Origin: an uncultured Myxococcales bacterium
Lineage (GTDB): Bacteria > Myxococcota_A > UBA9042
Direction of reading: 5' to 3'
Length of the DNA: 62,799 bases
Assembly (NCBI GenBank): GCA_903850505.1
Contig: CAINLT010000295.1
Location: 1 to 62,799, forward strand
Under the pieces are notes generated by a model that ran no database searches, was not told the DNA's origin, and saw nothing but the letters and a program-made list of their open reading frames with translations. Positions 8,890-17,581 of this stretch are shown one piece after another (position 1 is the stretch's first letter; the number at the start of each line of letters is the position of its first letter). A program made the position numbers and the translations under genes.

Positions 8890-11637
8890 GTGGGACGAAC
8901 GGCAAGGCAATACACGTGGATCCTGACCGTGCTTCTGGAGGCCTGTGGTGGCCCGGCGGCACCCGCGACCGGCGGCGAAGATACCGCATTCACGAGCGGA
9001 GACGCTGACTTATTGGCCGATGCAGGTGCGGACGCGCAAGGCAGCGACGCCGCGCCGCTCGCCGACGCTGTGGACGCGACTGTGAACCCCACGCTCGACG
9101 TCGCGCCCGACGCCGCCGATGCCAAGGACGCCGCTGCCGGCTGTGATTTTCCGGCCAAGCCCGCCGCAGGTGAGCCAGGCGCGAGCTGCAGCAAAGCAGA
9201 GGACTGCGACAGCGGCTTCTGCGTCGAGGCCGCACAGGGCAAGATCTGCACCGCCGCGTGCGTCAGTTGCTGCCCAAGCGGCTTTGCCTGCGCGTCCTTT
9301 CCCGGCAACGACGCGGTCTTTGCCTGCATGCCCAAGTTGACGGCGCTTTGCCGCCCATGCAGCGCCGACAGCGACTGCGCCGCGCTCAGCAACGGCGCCT
9401 TGTGCATCGGCAGCGGCAAGAACGGCGCGTTCTGCGGCGGACTGTGCGCCAGCGACGGCGATTGCCCCAACGGCTACGGCTGCGCCGCCAGCAAGGGCAG
9501 CCAGGGCGCGAGCAAGCAATGCGTCAGCAAATCGGGGACGTGCGACTGCTCGCCGCGGTCCATCGCCGACGGCGCCACCACGTCGTGCCAGATCAGCAAT
9601 GCGATCGGGACGTGCACGGGCGGGCGCAAGTGCCTCGCGAGCGGCTTGAGCGCATGCGACGCGCCGGTGGCCAGCACGGAGGTCTGCGGGAACGCCGTCG
9701 ACGACGACTGCAACGGCGCAACCGACGAACCCGACAGCCTGGGCTGCACGAAGTGGTATCCCGACGCCGATGGCGACGGCTTCGGCTCCAACGTCGCGCT
9801 CTGCTTTTGCCAGCAACCGACCAGCGGCTTCAGCGCCACGAGCGGCGACTGCAGCGCCAGCGACCCGGCGAACCATCCCGGCGCCAAGGAAGCCTGCAAT
9901 GGTGTCGACGACAACTGCAACGGCAAGACAGACGAGGGCTTCCCCGATCTGGACGGCGACGGCATCGCCGACTGCATCGACACCGACATCGACGGCGACG
10001 GCGTGGCCAACAGCGCCGATTGCGCGCCGAACAACGCCAGCGTGCATCCCGGCGCGGTCGAACAGTGCGACGGGCTGGACAACAACTGCGACGGCGCGAC
10101 CGACGAAGAATACGCCAGCGGCTGCAAGTTCTACCTCCGCGACGAGGACGGCGACGGCTTTGGCATCGCCAGCGACGCGAAATGCCTGTGCGCCGCGGCC
10201 GGCGTGTTCAGCGCGCTCGCGGGCGGCGATTGCAACGACGGCGATGCGGCGATCCATCCCGGCGCGATCGAGAGTTGCGACGCCGCCGACGACAACTGCG
10301 ACGGTGCGACCGATCCCGCCAACTCCGCGGGCTGTAGCAATTTCTGGCCGGACAAGGACGCCGACGGCTACGGCAGCGGCGGCGTTCAGGCGGCCAAGTG
10401 CCTGTGCGGCGCCATCGTCGGCTACGTGCCACAGACGGGCGATTGCGACGACAGCAACTTCACCATCCATCCCGGCGCGGCGGAAGTGTGCAACGGCAGC
10501 GACGACAACTGCGACGGCAAGGTCGACCCGGCCAACAGCGGCGGCTGTGCGACGTACTACGCGGACGCAGACGGCGACGGTTGGGGCGCAAGCGGCGGCA
10601 CGCAATGCCTGTGCGCGCCGGTCGGCAACTTCACCGTCACGCAAGCCGGCGATTGCGCCGACGGCGACAAGAACATCCACCCCGGCGCGACCGAAACGTG
10701 CAATGGTCTGGACGACAACTGCGACGGCAAGACCGACGAGGGCGTCTTGTTGCTGTTCTTCGCCGACGTCGACGGCGATGGCTGGGGCTACGGTTTTGGC
10801 CAATTGCTGTGCGCCGCCCAGAACAAGTTCACCGCGCTTCAGGGCGGCGACTGCAATGACGCCAGCACAGCGGTCTATCCCGGCGCCGCGGAGATCTGCG
10901 ACCTGCTCGACAACAACTGCGACGGCTTGACCGACGAAAACCTGCCGATCGGCACCTACTACAAGGACGCCGACAACGACGGCTACGGCAACGCCACGCT
11001 CCCGGCGACGCTGTGCGGCCCCATCAACGGCTACGTCGCCAAGAGCACGGACTGCGACGACAGCAACCCAGCGGTGCATCCCGGCGCCAAGGAAATCATC
11101 TGCAACGGCTTGGACGACGACTGCATCGGCGGCGACTCGTGCGATCCAGCGAGCTGCGCGGTGCAAAACATCGGCGATTTTGAAGGCGCGTTTGGCGGCT
11201 GGACCGTCGGCGTCGGCTGGGGCGTGGGCGTGTGGGCCAAGAACGGCGGCTTGCACGGCTTTGGCTACGGCGACGGCGTGAACTACCCGGATTCCGGCGT
11301 CAGCGGCAGCGCGGCGGCAACGCAGGTGCTGATCCTGCCCGGCACGGCCAGCATCGTGCTGGACTACTGGTACAATCCGGACGGCAACGAGGCCGTGACG
11401 CCCGGCACGACGCGCGACACGCTGGTGCTGACGATCAACGGCGTGACCGAGCTCAACCTCAATCCGTACAACGACATCTCCAACGTCTGGACGCCGCAGC
11501 ACGTCATCCCGGTGCCGGTCGCTTGGTGGGGCAAGACGGTGGAGCTGAAGTTCGTCTTCACAACCAAGGACGACAAGTTCAACCACGGCATCGGCTTTGC
11601 TGTGGACAACATCGCCACGACCTGCCAGCCGCTGTGA
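8890..11637 (+). CDS. MopE-like Asp/Cys-repeat lipoprotein with C-terminal jelly-roll domain
   Basis: 915 residues starting at GTG, with GGA six bases upstream. A short hydrophobic start ends in LLEAC, an imperfect lipobox. An Asp/Ala-rich spacer is followed by a Cys-rich segment (residues about 75-250). Then come eight repeats built on CNGxDDNCDGKTDE, DxDGDGxG and GDCxDxxxxxHPGA, the putative metal-binding MopE repeat (PF11617). The aspartate ladders suggest calcium or copper binding. The last 150 residues (DFEGAFGGWTVG, IVLDYWYNPDG, IGFAVDNIATTC) look like a beta-sandwich of the MAM or carbohydrate-binding kind. It is a surface-exposed lipoprotein, probably structural or adhesive. The transcript may continue into the dihaem protein gene 75 bp downstream, which has its own possible promoter. 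Confidence 0.88.
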   Translation: MGRTARQYTWILTVLLEACGGPAAPATGGEDTAFTSGDADLLADAGADAQGSDAAPLADAVDATVNPTLDVAPDAADAKDAAAGCDFPAKPAAGEPGASCSKAEDCDSGFCVEAAQGKICTAACVSCCPSGFACASFPGNDAVFACMPKLTALCRPCSADSDCAALSNGALCIGSGKNGAFCGGLCASDGDCPNGYGCAASKGSQGASKQCVSKSGTCDCSPRSIADGATTSCQISNAIGTCTGGRKCLASGLSACDAPVASTEVCGNAVDDDCNGATDEPDSLGCTKWYPDADGDGFGSNVALCFCQQPTSGFSATSGDCSASDPANHPGAKEACNGVDDNCNGKTDEGFPDLDGDGIADCIDTDIDGDGVANSADCAPNNASVHPGAVEQCDGLDNNCDGATDEEYASGCKFYLRDEDGDGFGIASDAKCLCAAAGVFSALAGGDCNDGDAAIHPGAIESCDAADDNCDGATDPANSAGCSNFWPDKDADGYGSGGVQAAKCLCGAIVGYVPQTGDCDDSNFTIHPGAAEVCNGSDDNCDGKVDPANSGGCATYYADADGDGWGASGGTQCLCAPVGNFTVTQAGDCADGDKNIHPGATETCNGLDDNCDGKTDEGVLLLFFADVDGDGWGYGFGQLLCAAQNKFTALQGGDCNDASTAVYPGAAEICDLLDNNCDGLTDENLPIGTYYKDADNDGYGNATLPATLCGPINGYVAKSTDCDDSNPAVHPGAKEIICNGLDDDCIGGDSCDPASCAVQNIGDFEGAFGGWTVGVGWGVGVWAKNGGLHGFGYGDGVNYPDSGVSGSAAATQVLILPGTASIVLDYWYNPDGNEAVTPGTTRDTLVLTINGVTELNLNPYNDISNVWTPQHVIPVPVAWWGKTVELKFVFTTKDDKFNHGIGFAVDNIATTCQPL

Positions 11638-11671
11638 CCTGCGTCGCGGACTGCGCGTTGGCGGAACAATC

Positions 11672-11680
11672 TGCTACGCT
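11672..11680 (+). promoter_or_regulatory. Possible extended -10 element before the dihaem lipoprotein gene
   Basis: TGCTACGCT lies 32 bases before ATG 11713, in the same form as TGGTACACT before the MopE-like gene. No well-spaced -35 is visible. Weak support. Confidence 0.25.
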
Positions 11681-11712
11681 CGCCGCTGCGGACCCGCCAA
11701 AATGGAGACTTG

Positions 11713-13383
11713 ATGTTGCGCCACCTGCTGATGACGACCTGTGCGCTTGTGCTGAGCGCCTGCACGACCGCCCCCAAGACGGCGACGCCGGGCGACGCGG
11801 ATTGGAGCGCGACGGCGCAATTGCCGGAATCCGGCGAGCGGCGCGACATCTACAACCTGGGCGCGGGCCTGCCGGACGCGGCCTCGCGCGGGCTGCGGCA
11901 CATCTCGACCTGGCCGGTGACGGTCTCCGGCGTACTGCTGCCGTGGCGGCCGATTGCGCTGGTTTTTGACCCAAACGCGACGGCCGCGGACATCCTGCAA
12001 TTGCAGGCGGTGGGCCGCGCGGCGCTGGGTTTTGGCACGATTGACGAGATGTACGGCTTCCTGGGTCTGTCCAAGCGGCCAGCGGGACCGGAGGCGTTTG
12101 CCGGCGTGAACTGGCCCGCGGAGATCAAGGCGGGCGACTACCTCGGCGCAGGCACGGTCACGACGAGCCATGGTCCGGCGCTGACGTTCTCGTGCGCGAC
12201 CTGCCACGTCGCCAGCTTTTTTGGCAAGACCATCGTCGGCATGACCAACCGCCATTCGCGCGCCAACGTGTTTTTCGGCGTCGCCAAGCAGTTCTTCCCC
12301 GCCGTGACGGACGAGCTGTTGGTGGCCAAGACCCAAGCGACGCCCGATGAATTGGCGCTGATGGACCGCGCGCAGGCCAATCTGCCGGCCGTGGGTTACA
12401 AGGAGCCGATGGCGCACGGCCTGGACACGTCGCTGGCGCAGGTGGCGCTGAGCTTGGCCCGCCGCAAGGCTGACGCGTGGGCGACCCGCGATCCGGCGCT
12501 GGAAGCGACGCCGCGGCCCAACGATCTGGAGACGTTCACGTCCGACAGCAAGCCCGCGGTGTGGTGGAGCCTGAAGTACAAGACACGGTGGCTGTCAGAC
12601 GGCTCCATCGTGTCCGGCAATCCGGTCTTCACGAATTTCTTGTGGAACGAACTCGGCCGCGGCACCGATCTGCACGAACTGAACGATTGGCTGGAGAAGA
12701 ATGACGCGCTTGTCGACGACCTCACCGCGCTGGTTTTCGCCAACACGCCGCCGCGCTGGCAGGACGTGTTCCCGGATCTGCCGATCGACGTGACGGCGGC
12801 GGCGCGCGGCAAGGTGACGTTTGACGCAATGTGCGCGAGCTGCCACGGCACGTACGACAAGGCGCTGGACACCGGCGATACGCGGACGCTGGCGGTGCAT
12901 TACCATCAGGTGACGCCGGTGCTGGACGTGGGCACGGACGGCCAGCGCGCCAAAGGCATGGCGGCGTTCGCCAAGAACCTCAATGATTTGGCGATTTCTC
13001 AGGCGATGAAGACGGTCGTGGAAGTGCAGACGGGGTACGTGCCGCCGCCGCTGGAAGGCATCTTCACGCGCTACCCGTACCTGCACAACCAGAGCGTGCC
13101 GACCCTGTGCGAGCTGCTGCGACCGGCAAAGCTGCGGACGGCGCAGTTCTGGATGGGTCCGGACGTGAACGTGGCGACGGATTTTGACGCGAAGTGCGTG
13201 GGCCTGCCGGTGGGCAACGCCGTGCCGGACGCGTGGAAAGTCGACGAGAAGAACCAGATGGATACGACCGTGCCGGGGCTGCGCAACCAAGGGCATGAGT
13301 CGTTCCTGATGGACGCAAGCGGCAAGGAACTCCTGAGTGACGCGGCGCGCGGGGACTTGGTAGAGTTCCTCAAGACGCTGTAG
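11713..13383 (+). CDS. Dihaem c-type cytochrome lipoprotein, RoxA-like
   Basis: 556 residues. ATG 11713 follows GGAG five bases upstream. The signal peptide ends in the lipobox VLSAC (Cys17), so the protein should be lipid-anchored in the periplasm or outer membrane. Two haem c motifs are present: CATCH at 161-165 and CASCH at 374-378. The C-terminal region reads RYPYLHNQSVPTLCELL and later MDTTVPGLRNQGHESF. This matches the YLHNGSVPTL and DTSxPGNxNxGHE blocks of the RoxA/RoxB dihaem oxygenase and cytochrome c peroxidase-like family. The exact reaction is unknown; RoxA cleaves polyisoprene, but many relatives are uncharacterised. Two small lipoprotein genes follow immediately and are probably co-transcribed. 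Confidence 0.85.
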   Translation: MLRHLLMTTCALVLSACTTAPKTATPGDADWSATAQLPESGERRDIYNLGAGLPDAASRGLRHISTWPVTVSGVLLPWRPIALVFDPNATAADILQLQAVGRAALGFGTIDEMYGFLGLSKRPAGPEAFAGVNWPAEIKAGDYLGAGTVTTSHGPALTFSCATCHVASFFGKTIVGMTNRHSRANVFFGVAKQFFPAVTDELLVAKTQATPDELALMDRAQANLPAVGYKEPMAHGLDTSLAQVALSLARRKADAWATRDPALEATPRPNDLETFTSDSKPAVWWSLKYKTRWLSDGSIVSGNPVFTNFLWNELGRGTDLHELNDWLEKNDALVDDLTALVFANTPPRWQDVFPDLPIDVTAAARGKVTFDAMCASCHGTYDKALDTGDTRTLAVHYHQVTPVLDVGTDGQRAKGMAAFAKNLNDLAISQAMKTVVEVQTGYVPPPLEGIFTRYPYLHNQSVPTLCELLRPAKLRTAQFWMGPDVNVATDFDAKCVGLPVGNAVPDAWKVDEKNQMDTTVPGLRNQGHESFLMDASGKELLSDAARGDLVEFLKTL

Positions 13384-13392
13384 GGGGTGCGC

Positions 13393-13770
13393 GTGAGGCG
13401 AATGCTGCTCGGTTTGTTGCTGGTGACGGTGATGGCGACGTCCGGCTGTTCTTCGCTGATTTTTCGCCGCGGCCAGCCGGCCATCATCGGCGACATCCAG
13501 CCGGGGACGCGCGCGCACGTCTACGTGAGCAACGACGCAGGCCAGGTGTTTCGCCTGCCGCGCTCGAGCATTGCCGGCACGCGAATGGGCGGGATGCGGA
13601 CGACGCTGTGGGCGCTGCTGGCGGGCTATGGCGCGCTCATCCTGATCCCGGGCGGGCTGATCCAGTGGTCGCACAACGTCGCCGCTTTTGACGCCACCGA
13701 TGGCGGAACCGACCGCGTGCTTGACGTCGCGGATGAAGAGGAAGTGGACGCGAGCGGGGTGTTGCAATGA
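13393..13770 (+). CDS. Small lipoprotein, first of a tandem paralogous pair
   Basis: 125 residues. The GTG at 13393 follows a GGGG run; an upstream GTG (13387) and a downstream ATG (13402) are alternatives. The signal peptide ends in VMATSGC. The mature part opens with FRRGQPAIIGDIQPG and then HVYVSNDAGQVFRLPRSSIAG, a short beta-rich module. A hydrophobic segment (WALLAGYGALILIPGGLI) and an acidic tail follow. The module recurs in the next gene, indicating tandem duplication. The stop overlaps the next start (ATGA). Family not recognised. Confidence 0.72.
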   Translation: MRRMLLGLLLVTVMATSGCSSLIFRRGQPAIIGDIQPGTRAHVYVSNDAGQVFRLPRSSIAGTRMGGMRTTLWALLAGYGALILIPGGLIQWSHNVAAFDATDGGTDRVLDVADEEEVDASGVLQ

Positions 13771-14267
13771 AACGACTCCGCGCCAGCGTGGCCGCGCTTG
13801 TCATCTGCACGTGCGCGTGCTCCAGCGCGACGATCTACCGGCGCGATGCACCCGACCTGGAAGCGACAATTGTCGGCGGCAACAGCAAATATCTGTACGT
13901 GGAGACCGAAGACGGGCGCGTCGTGCAGATTGAGCGCAGCAAGATCACGGACATCGACCATCCGGGCAACGGCGAGGCGGTGGTCGGCGGCCTGTGGGTC
14001 GCAACGTGGAGCCTGCTCGTCGGGATGCTGGCCGAGCTCTCCGGCAACATGAACGACAGGAACGGCGCCTTGGTGACTGCATTCGCGGTCGGCATCCTGC
14101 CGGGGGCCATCCCTCTGGTGCATGGCATCGTCACCTGGCACCAGTCGACCAGCGCGGCAGACGAGATGGCGATGCAGTTGCCCGTGCGCCGCCCCGACGG
14201 CACCGCGATCCTCGGGACGCTGACCGTGCCGATGGCCGATGGCGCGACGCTGCTTCAGGCGCAATAG
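13767..14267 (+). CDS. Small lipoprotein, second of the tandem pair
   Basis: 166 residues beginning inside the stop of the preceding gene (ATGA overlap). The signal peptide ends near Cys16-Cys18 (VICTCACSS). The mature start YRRDAPDLEATIVGGNSKYL and VQIERSKITDIDHPG parallel the first protein's RRGQPAIIGD and FRLPRSSIAG blocks, so the two genes are diverged duplicates. Two hydrophobic stretches follow (LWVATWSLLVGMLAEL and FAVGILPGAIPLVHGIV). The pair lies directly downstream of the dihaem lipoprotein gene and may assist it or share its envelope location. Function unknown. Confidence 0.75.
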   Translation: MKRLRASVAALVICTCACSSATIYRRDAPDLEATIVGGNSKYLYVETEDGRVVQIERSKITDIDHPGNGEAVVGGLWVATWSLLVGMLAELSGNMNDRNGALVTAFAVGILPGAIPLVHGIVTWHQSTSAADEMAMQLPVRRPDGTAILGTLTVPMADGATLLQAQ

Positions 14268-14309
14268 CCATTTGATTTCAATGCGTAGACAAAGCCTTCG
14301 GTCGTTGCG

Positions 14310-15671
14310 CTAGGCGTGCAGCCAGACGCGAAACCGCGCGCCGGTCGGCTCGTTGGCCTCACACGTGATCGTCCCGCCCATCGCCTCGATGAGGTGCCGC
14401 ACGATCGCCAAGCCCAGACCGGTGCCGCCCAGCTCGCGCGACCGTCCCGCGTCGATCCGGTAGAACCGCTCAAAAATCCGCTCGCGGTGCGACGCGGCGA
14501 TGCCCGGACCGTTGTCCGCCACCCACAGCTCGACCCGCTCGCCATCGCGCCGACAGCCCACTTCGATGTGCGAACCCTGCGGCGTGTACTTGCTGGCGTT
14601 CTCCAGCAGGTTCACCAGCACCTGATCCAGCGCCTGCGGATTGCCGCGCACCGTCAGACCGTCCTCGATGTGCGCGGTCACGGTCTGGTTGCGCGCCGTC
14701 GTCGTCGGCTCGATCAGCCGGACGGCGTGGCGGATGCGCTCCGTGACGTGCACGCCGCTCGGGCTCAGGTCGTAGGCGCCTGCTTCAATGCGGGAAAGAT
14801 CCAGCAGGTCGGAGATGATCCGCGACATCCGCTCCGCGTGGCGCAGGATCGTCTCGGCAAAATCGCGCGCGATCGGCGGCTCTTCCAAGCCACCGTCGCA
14901 CAGCGCTTCCGCCGACGCGTACACGATCGCCACGGGCGTGCGCAGTTCGTGCGAGACGTTGGAGATGAAGTCCCGCCGCACCGTCTCCAGCCGCCGCAGC
15001 GCCGTCACGTCGCGCATCGCCAGCAGGACGCCGATGCCGGCGCGATCCAGCGGCCAGGCCGACCACAACAGCTTGGCGCCCGACGGCATCGCCAGCTCGA
15101 CTTGCGGCACATCGCTTTCCCGCACTTCATCGGGGCGCAGGTGCGGCGCGGCGCGGGCGCGCTCCAGCAAATCCTTCAGCGCGGGCTGACGCACCAGATC
15201 CAGCAGGCGCTTCTCCAGCGGCGGCTTGGTCTCGCCCAGCATCGCGGTGGCCGAGCGGTTGCACAGCGCCACGCGGCCGTCCAAGGTCAGGCCAATCACG
15301 CCCTCGACCATGCCCTCCAGCACGACCCCGAAACGATCGCGCTCGCCGCGCAGCTCCGCCGTCGTCCGCTCCAGCTTGTCCGCCATGTGATTGAGCGCAT
15401 CGCCAAGCTCCTGGAATTCGCCCGACGAGGCCACGCTCGCCCGCCGCTCGGGGTGATCGGACGCCATGGCCTGCGCCACTTCCGTCAGCCGCCGCGCCTG
15501 CAGCGTGACGAGCCGCGCGCCGACGAGGCCGAGCAGCAGGGACATCGCCGCGCCGATGAGCGCCGCGAGCGCCGGGTCAAAGCCAACGGTCACTCCAGCG
15601 GCAAGCGTCGAGCCGATCGCCATCGCCAGCGACGTCAGCAGGAACATCCGACCGCGGGACTCCAATGTCAC
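14310..15671 (-). CDS. PhoR-type sensor histidine kinase
   Basis: 453 residues. The start GTG 15671 overlaps the stop of the response regulator gene (GTGA), which couples their synthesis. The order of parts is two N-terminal membrane helices (about residues 10-55) with almost no periplasmic loop, a HAMP segment (about 55-105), a PAS domain (about 115-225), then the kinase core. The phosphorylated His241 lies in FISNVSHELRTPVAI. The N box is NLLENASKYTPQG, the G1 box VADNGPGIA and the G2 box GGTGLGLAIVRHL. The short sensor loop suggests the signal is sensed in the membrane or by a partner, as in PhoR. The signal is not known, and the speE neighbour gives no direct clue. Confidence 0.93.
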   Translation of the reverse strand: MTLESRGRMFLLTSLAMAIGSTLAAGVTVGFDPALAALIGAAMSLLLGLVGARLVTLQARRLTEVAQAMASDHPERRASVASSGEFQELGDALNHMADKLERTTAELRGERDRFGVVLEGMVEGVIGLTLDGRVALCNRSATAMLGETKPPLEKRLLDLVRQPALKDLLERARAAPHLRPDEVRESDVPQVELAMPSGAKLLWSAWPLDRAGIGVLLAMRDVTALRRLETVRRDFISNVSHELRTPVAIVYASAEALCDGGLEEPPIARDFAETILRHAERMSRIISDLLDLSRIEAGAYDLSPSGVHVTERIRHAVRLIEPTTTARNQTVTAHIEDGLTVRGNPQALDQVLVNLLENASKYTPQGSHIEVGCRRDGERVELWVADNGPGIAASHRERIFERFYRIDAGRSRELGGTGLGLAIVRHLIEAMGGTITCEANEPTGARFRVWLHA

Positions 15672-16387
15672 GGAACGCCTTGTTCGTCGCCGCTTTCGAC
15701 GGGTTCGTCGCTGAACCGATAGCCCACGCCGCGCACGGTTTCCAGGTGCGCCTGCCCCCCGCCGAGCTTCTCGCGCAGCCGCTTCACGTGGGCGTCCACC
15801 GTGCGCTCGTTGACGTCCGATTCGCGGCCCCAGACGCCGTCCAGCAGCATCGACCGGGTCTGCACGCGGCCGCGCCGGGCCATCAGCCGCGCCAGCAGCT
15901 TCACTTCCGTCGCCGTCAACGTCACCGGCTCCTCGCCGACCCAGCAGCGATGGCCGTCGACGTCCAGGCGCACCGGCCCACCGACCAGCAGGCCGCTCTC
16001 CGTCGGCGTCGAGGTCGTCCGCCGCAGCAGCGCGCGAATCCGCAGCGCCAGCTCGCGCGTGGAAAACGGCTTGACCACGTAGTCATCCGCGCCCACTTCA
16101 AAGCCGACGACGCGGTCGATCTCCTCGCCGCGCGCGGTCAGCATCAGCACGAGCGTGTCCCGCGTCCGCGGATTCATGCGGATTTGCCGGCACACTTCCG
16201 TGCCGGACAGGTCGGGCAGCATCAGATCGAGCAGCACGAGGTCGTACGGCGGCTCCTCTTCCAGCCGCTCCAAACCCTGCTTGCCGGTCAGCGCTTGGCC
16301 GACGACAAAGCCCTCGCGCCCCAGCGCCCACGCAACCGTGCGCGCCAGATCAGCCTCGTCTTCAATGATGAGAATTCGCGCAGACAT
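15668..16387 (-). CDS. OmpR/PhoB-family response regulator
   Basis: 239 residues. ATG 16387 follows GGGAG at a seven-base spacing. The receiver domain holds the phospho-acceptor Asp54 (LVLLDLMLPDLSG), the acidic pocket EDE at 9-11, and the switch lysine in YVVKPFS. The C-terminal winged helix ends with the family signature DAHVKRLREKL and VRGVGYRF. It pairs with the overlapping PhoR-type kinase gene and lies 30 bp downstream of speE on the same strand. The three genes probably form one operon. Confidence 0.95.
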   Translation of the reverse strand: MSARILIIEDEADLARTVAWALGREGFVVGQALTGKQGLERLEEEPPYDLVLLDLMLPDLSGTEVCRQIRMNPRTRDTLVLMLTARGEEIDRVVGFEVGADDYVVKPFSTRELALRIRALLRRTTSTPTESGLLVGGPVRLDVDGHRCWVGEEPVTLTATEVKLLARLMARRGRVQTRSMLLDGVWGRESDVNERTVDAHVKRLREKLGGGQAHLETVRGVGYRFSDEPVESGDEQGVP

Positions 16388-16417
16388 GGATCTACTCCCT
16401 TGCCGGCGCAGGGCCGG

Positions 16418-17329
16418 TCAGACGCTAAAACCCGCCGGATCGTCGCCCAACGCGGGCAGATTGAGACCCGGCTCGCCGGCCAGCGCGCGCTTGACATACG
16501 TCGGCAGCGCAAACGCGGCTTGAATGAATTCCGCATTGGCATAGCGCAGTTGCGGCTCAAGCCGGGCAATGCGATCGTTGCGCTGCGTGTTCAGCCGCAC
16601 GTCAATCGTCTGGCTCGCCGCCGTATACGCCCACACGCCGCCCGGATAGGCCGTGACCTGGCCCATGTACAGCGACGTATTGCGGAAAATGTTGGCGAGC
16701 TTCGCGTACACGTCGGTGACGCGACTCAGGTAGAACGTCGGGGAATCGCTCTGCGGCACCAGGATGCCGTGCTCGCCCAGCAGCTTGGCGCAGTGGCGGT
16801 AGAACGTCTCGGTAAACAGCTCGACGGCGGCGTCAACCGGGTCCGTCGAATCGACGAGGATCACGTCAAAGTGCGCGCCCTGCGCCGCGGCCACTTCCAC
16901 GTACGCCAAGCCGTCGCCGACGATGATTTCCGCGCGCGGATCGTCCAGCGCCACCGCGCACTGCGGAAAATACTGGCGGGCGACGCGAATCACTTCGCCG
17001 TCGATGTCGACAAGCACCGCGATCTCCACTTCAGGATGCCGCAGCACTTCACGCAGCGTACCGCCGTCGCCGCCGCCGATAATCAGCACGCGCTTGGGAT
17101 TCGGGTGCGCCAGCAGCGGCACATGCGCCAGCATCTCGTGGTAGCCGGACTCATCGCGATCCGTCACGTTTGTTACGCCGCCCAGCGCCAGCACGGTGCC
17201 AAAATCCTCGGCCTCAAACACGTCGATCGTCTGGTACGGCGTCTCAAAAGACTCGTAGAATTCCTTGACGGTGAACGTCAGGTGCGTGTGCTTGGTCCAA
17301 GGGTCAAAGTAGCGCTTCGTGTCGGTCAT
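16418..17329 (-). CDS. speE: Spermidine synthase (polyamine aminopropyltransferase)
   Basis: 303 residues from ATG 17329, with GGAG seven bases upstream; the open frame runs far upstream but without family similarity. The enzyme transfers an aminopropyl group from decarboxylated S-adenosylmethionine to putrescine in the cytoplasm. The SAM-binding core reads RVLIIGGGDGGTLREVLRH, followed by VDIDGEVI, then DPRAEIIVGDGLAYV and the catalytic ILVDSTDPV, with FYRHCAKLL and PTFYLSRV after that. Length and motifs are full. It heads a leftward operon with the two-component genes and is divergent from the E1-beta gene. Confidence 0.96.
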   Translation of the reverse strand: MTDTKRYFDPWTKHTHLTFTVKEFYESFETPYQTIDVFEAEDFGTVLALGGVTNVTDRDESGYHEMLAHVPLLAHPNPKRVLIIGGGDGGTLREVLRHPEVEIAVLVDIDGEVIRVARQYFPQCAVALDDPRAEIIVGDGLAYVEVAAAQGAHFDVILVDSTDPVDAAVELFTETFYRHCAKLLGEHGILVPQSDSPTFYLSRVTDVYAKLANIFRNTSLYMGQVTAYPGGVWAYTAASQTIDVRLNTQRNDRIARLEPQLRYANAEFIQAAFALPTYVKRALAGEPGLNLPALGDDPAGFSV

Positions 17330-17376
17330 CCGTGGGCTCCGTTGCGTCGTCTGAGCGGGGTCTGAAACTCGGCCGC

Positions 17377-17405
17377 GGTTTAGCGCGGGCCGCAACGGAT
17401 GACAA
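17377..17405 (-). promoter_or_regulatory. Possible promoter for the speE operon
   Basis: On the minus strand TTGTCA (17400-17405) and TAAACC (17377-17382) are 17 bases apart, about 50 bases before the speE start. The -35 is five of six to consensus; the -10 is poor. Confidence 0.3.
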
Positions 17406-17581
17406 GCTGGCAATCCCAGCCGGCGGCAGGATGGCGGCCGGATGTGCGGGCTGTGCGGCAGTATTGTGACGTTTTGGCGATCGCGACCCGGGCGCGCGCG
17501 GGCGTCCGCACGGGATGACTTTGACTGCGCCGACGTGTACCCTTGCGCGCGTCGCCGTTCGGGCGAGCCGATGGACGTAGC

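Noticed and set aside
9700..11150. CRISPR-like or tandem DNA repeats
   Set aside because: The periodicity is at protein level (MopE repeats); the DNA copies differ and there are no constant repeats with unique spacers.
9010..11586. 858-codon open frame antisense to the MopE-like gene
   Set aside because: Val/Ala-rich repeat shadow produced by the repeated Asp/Gly codons on the sense strand.
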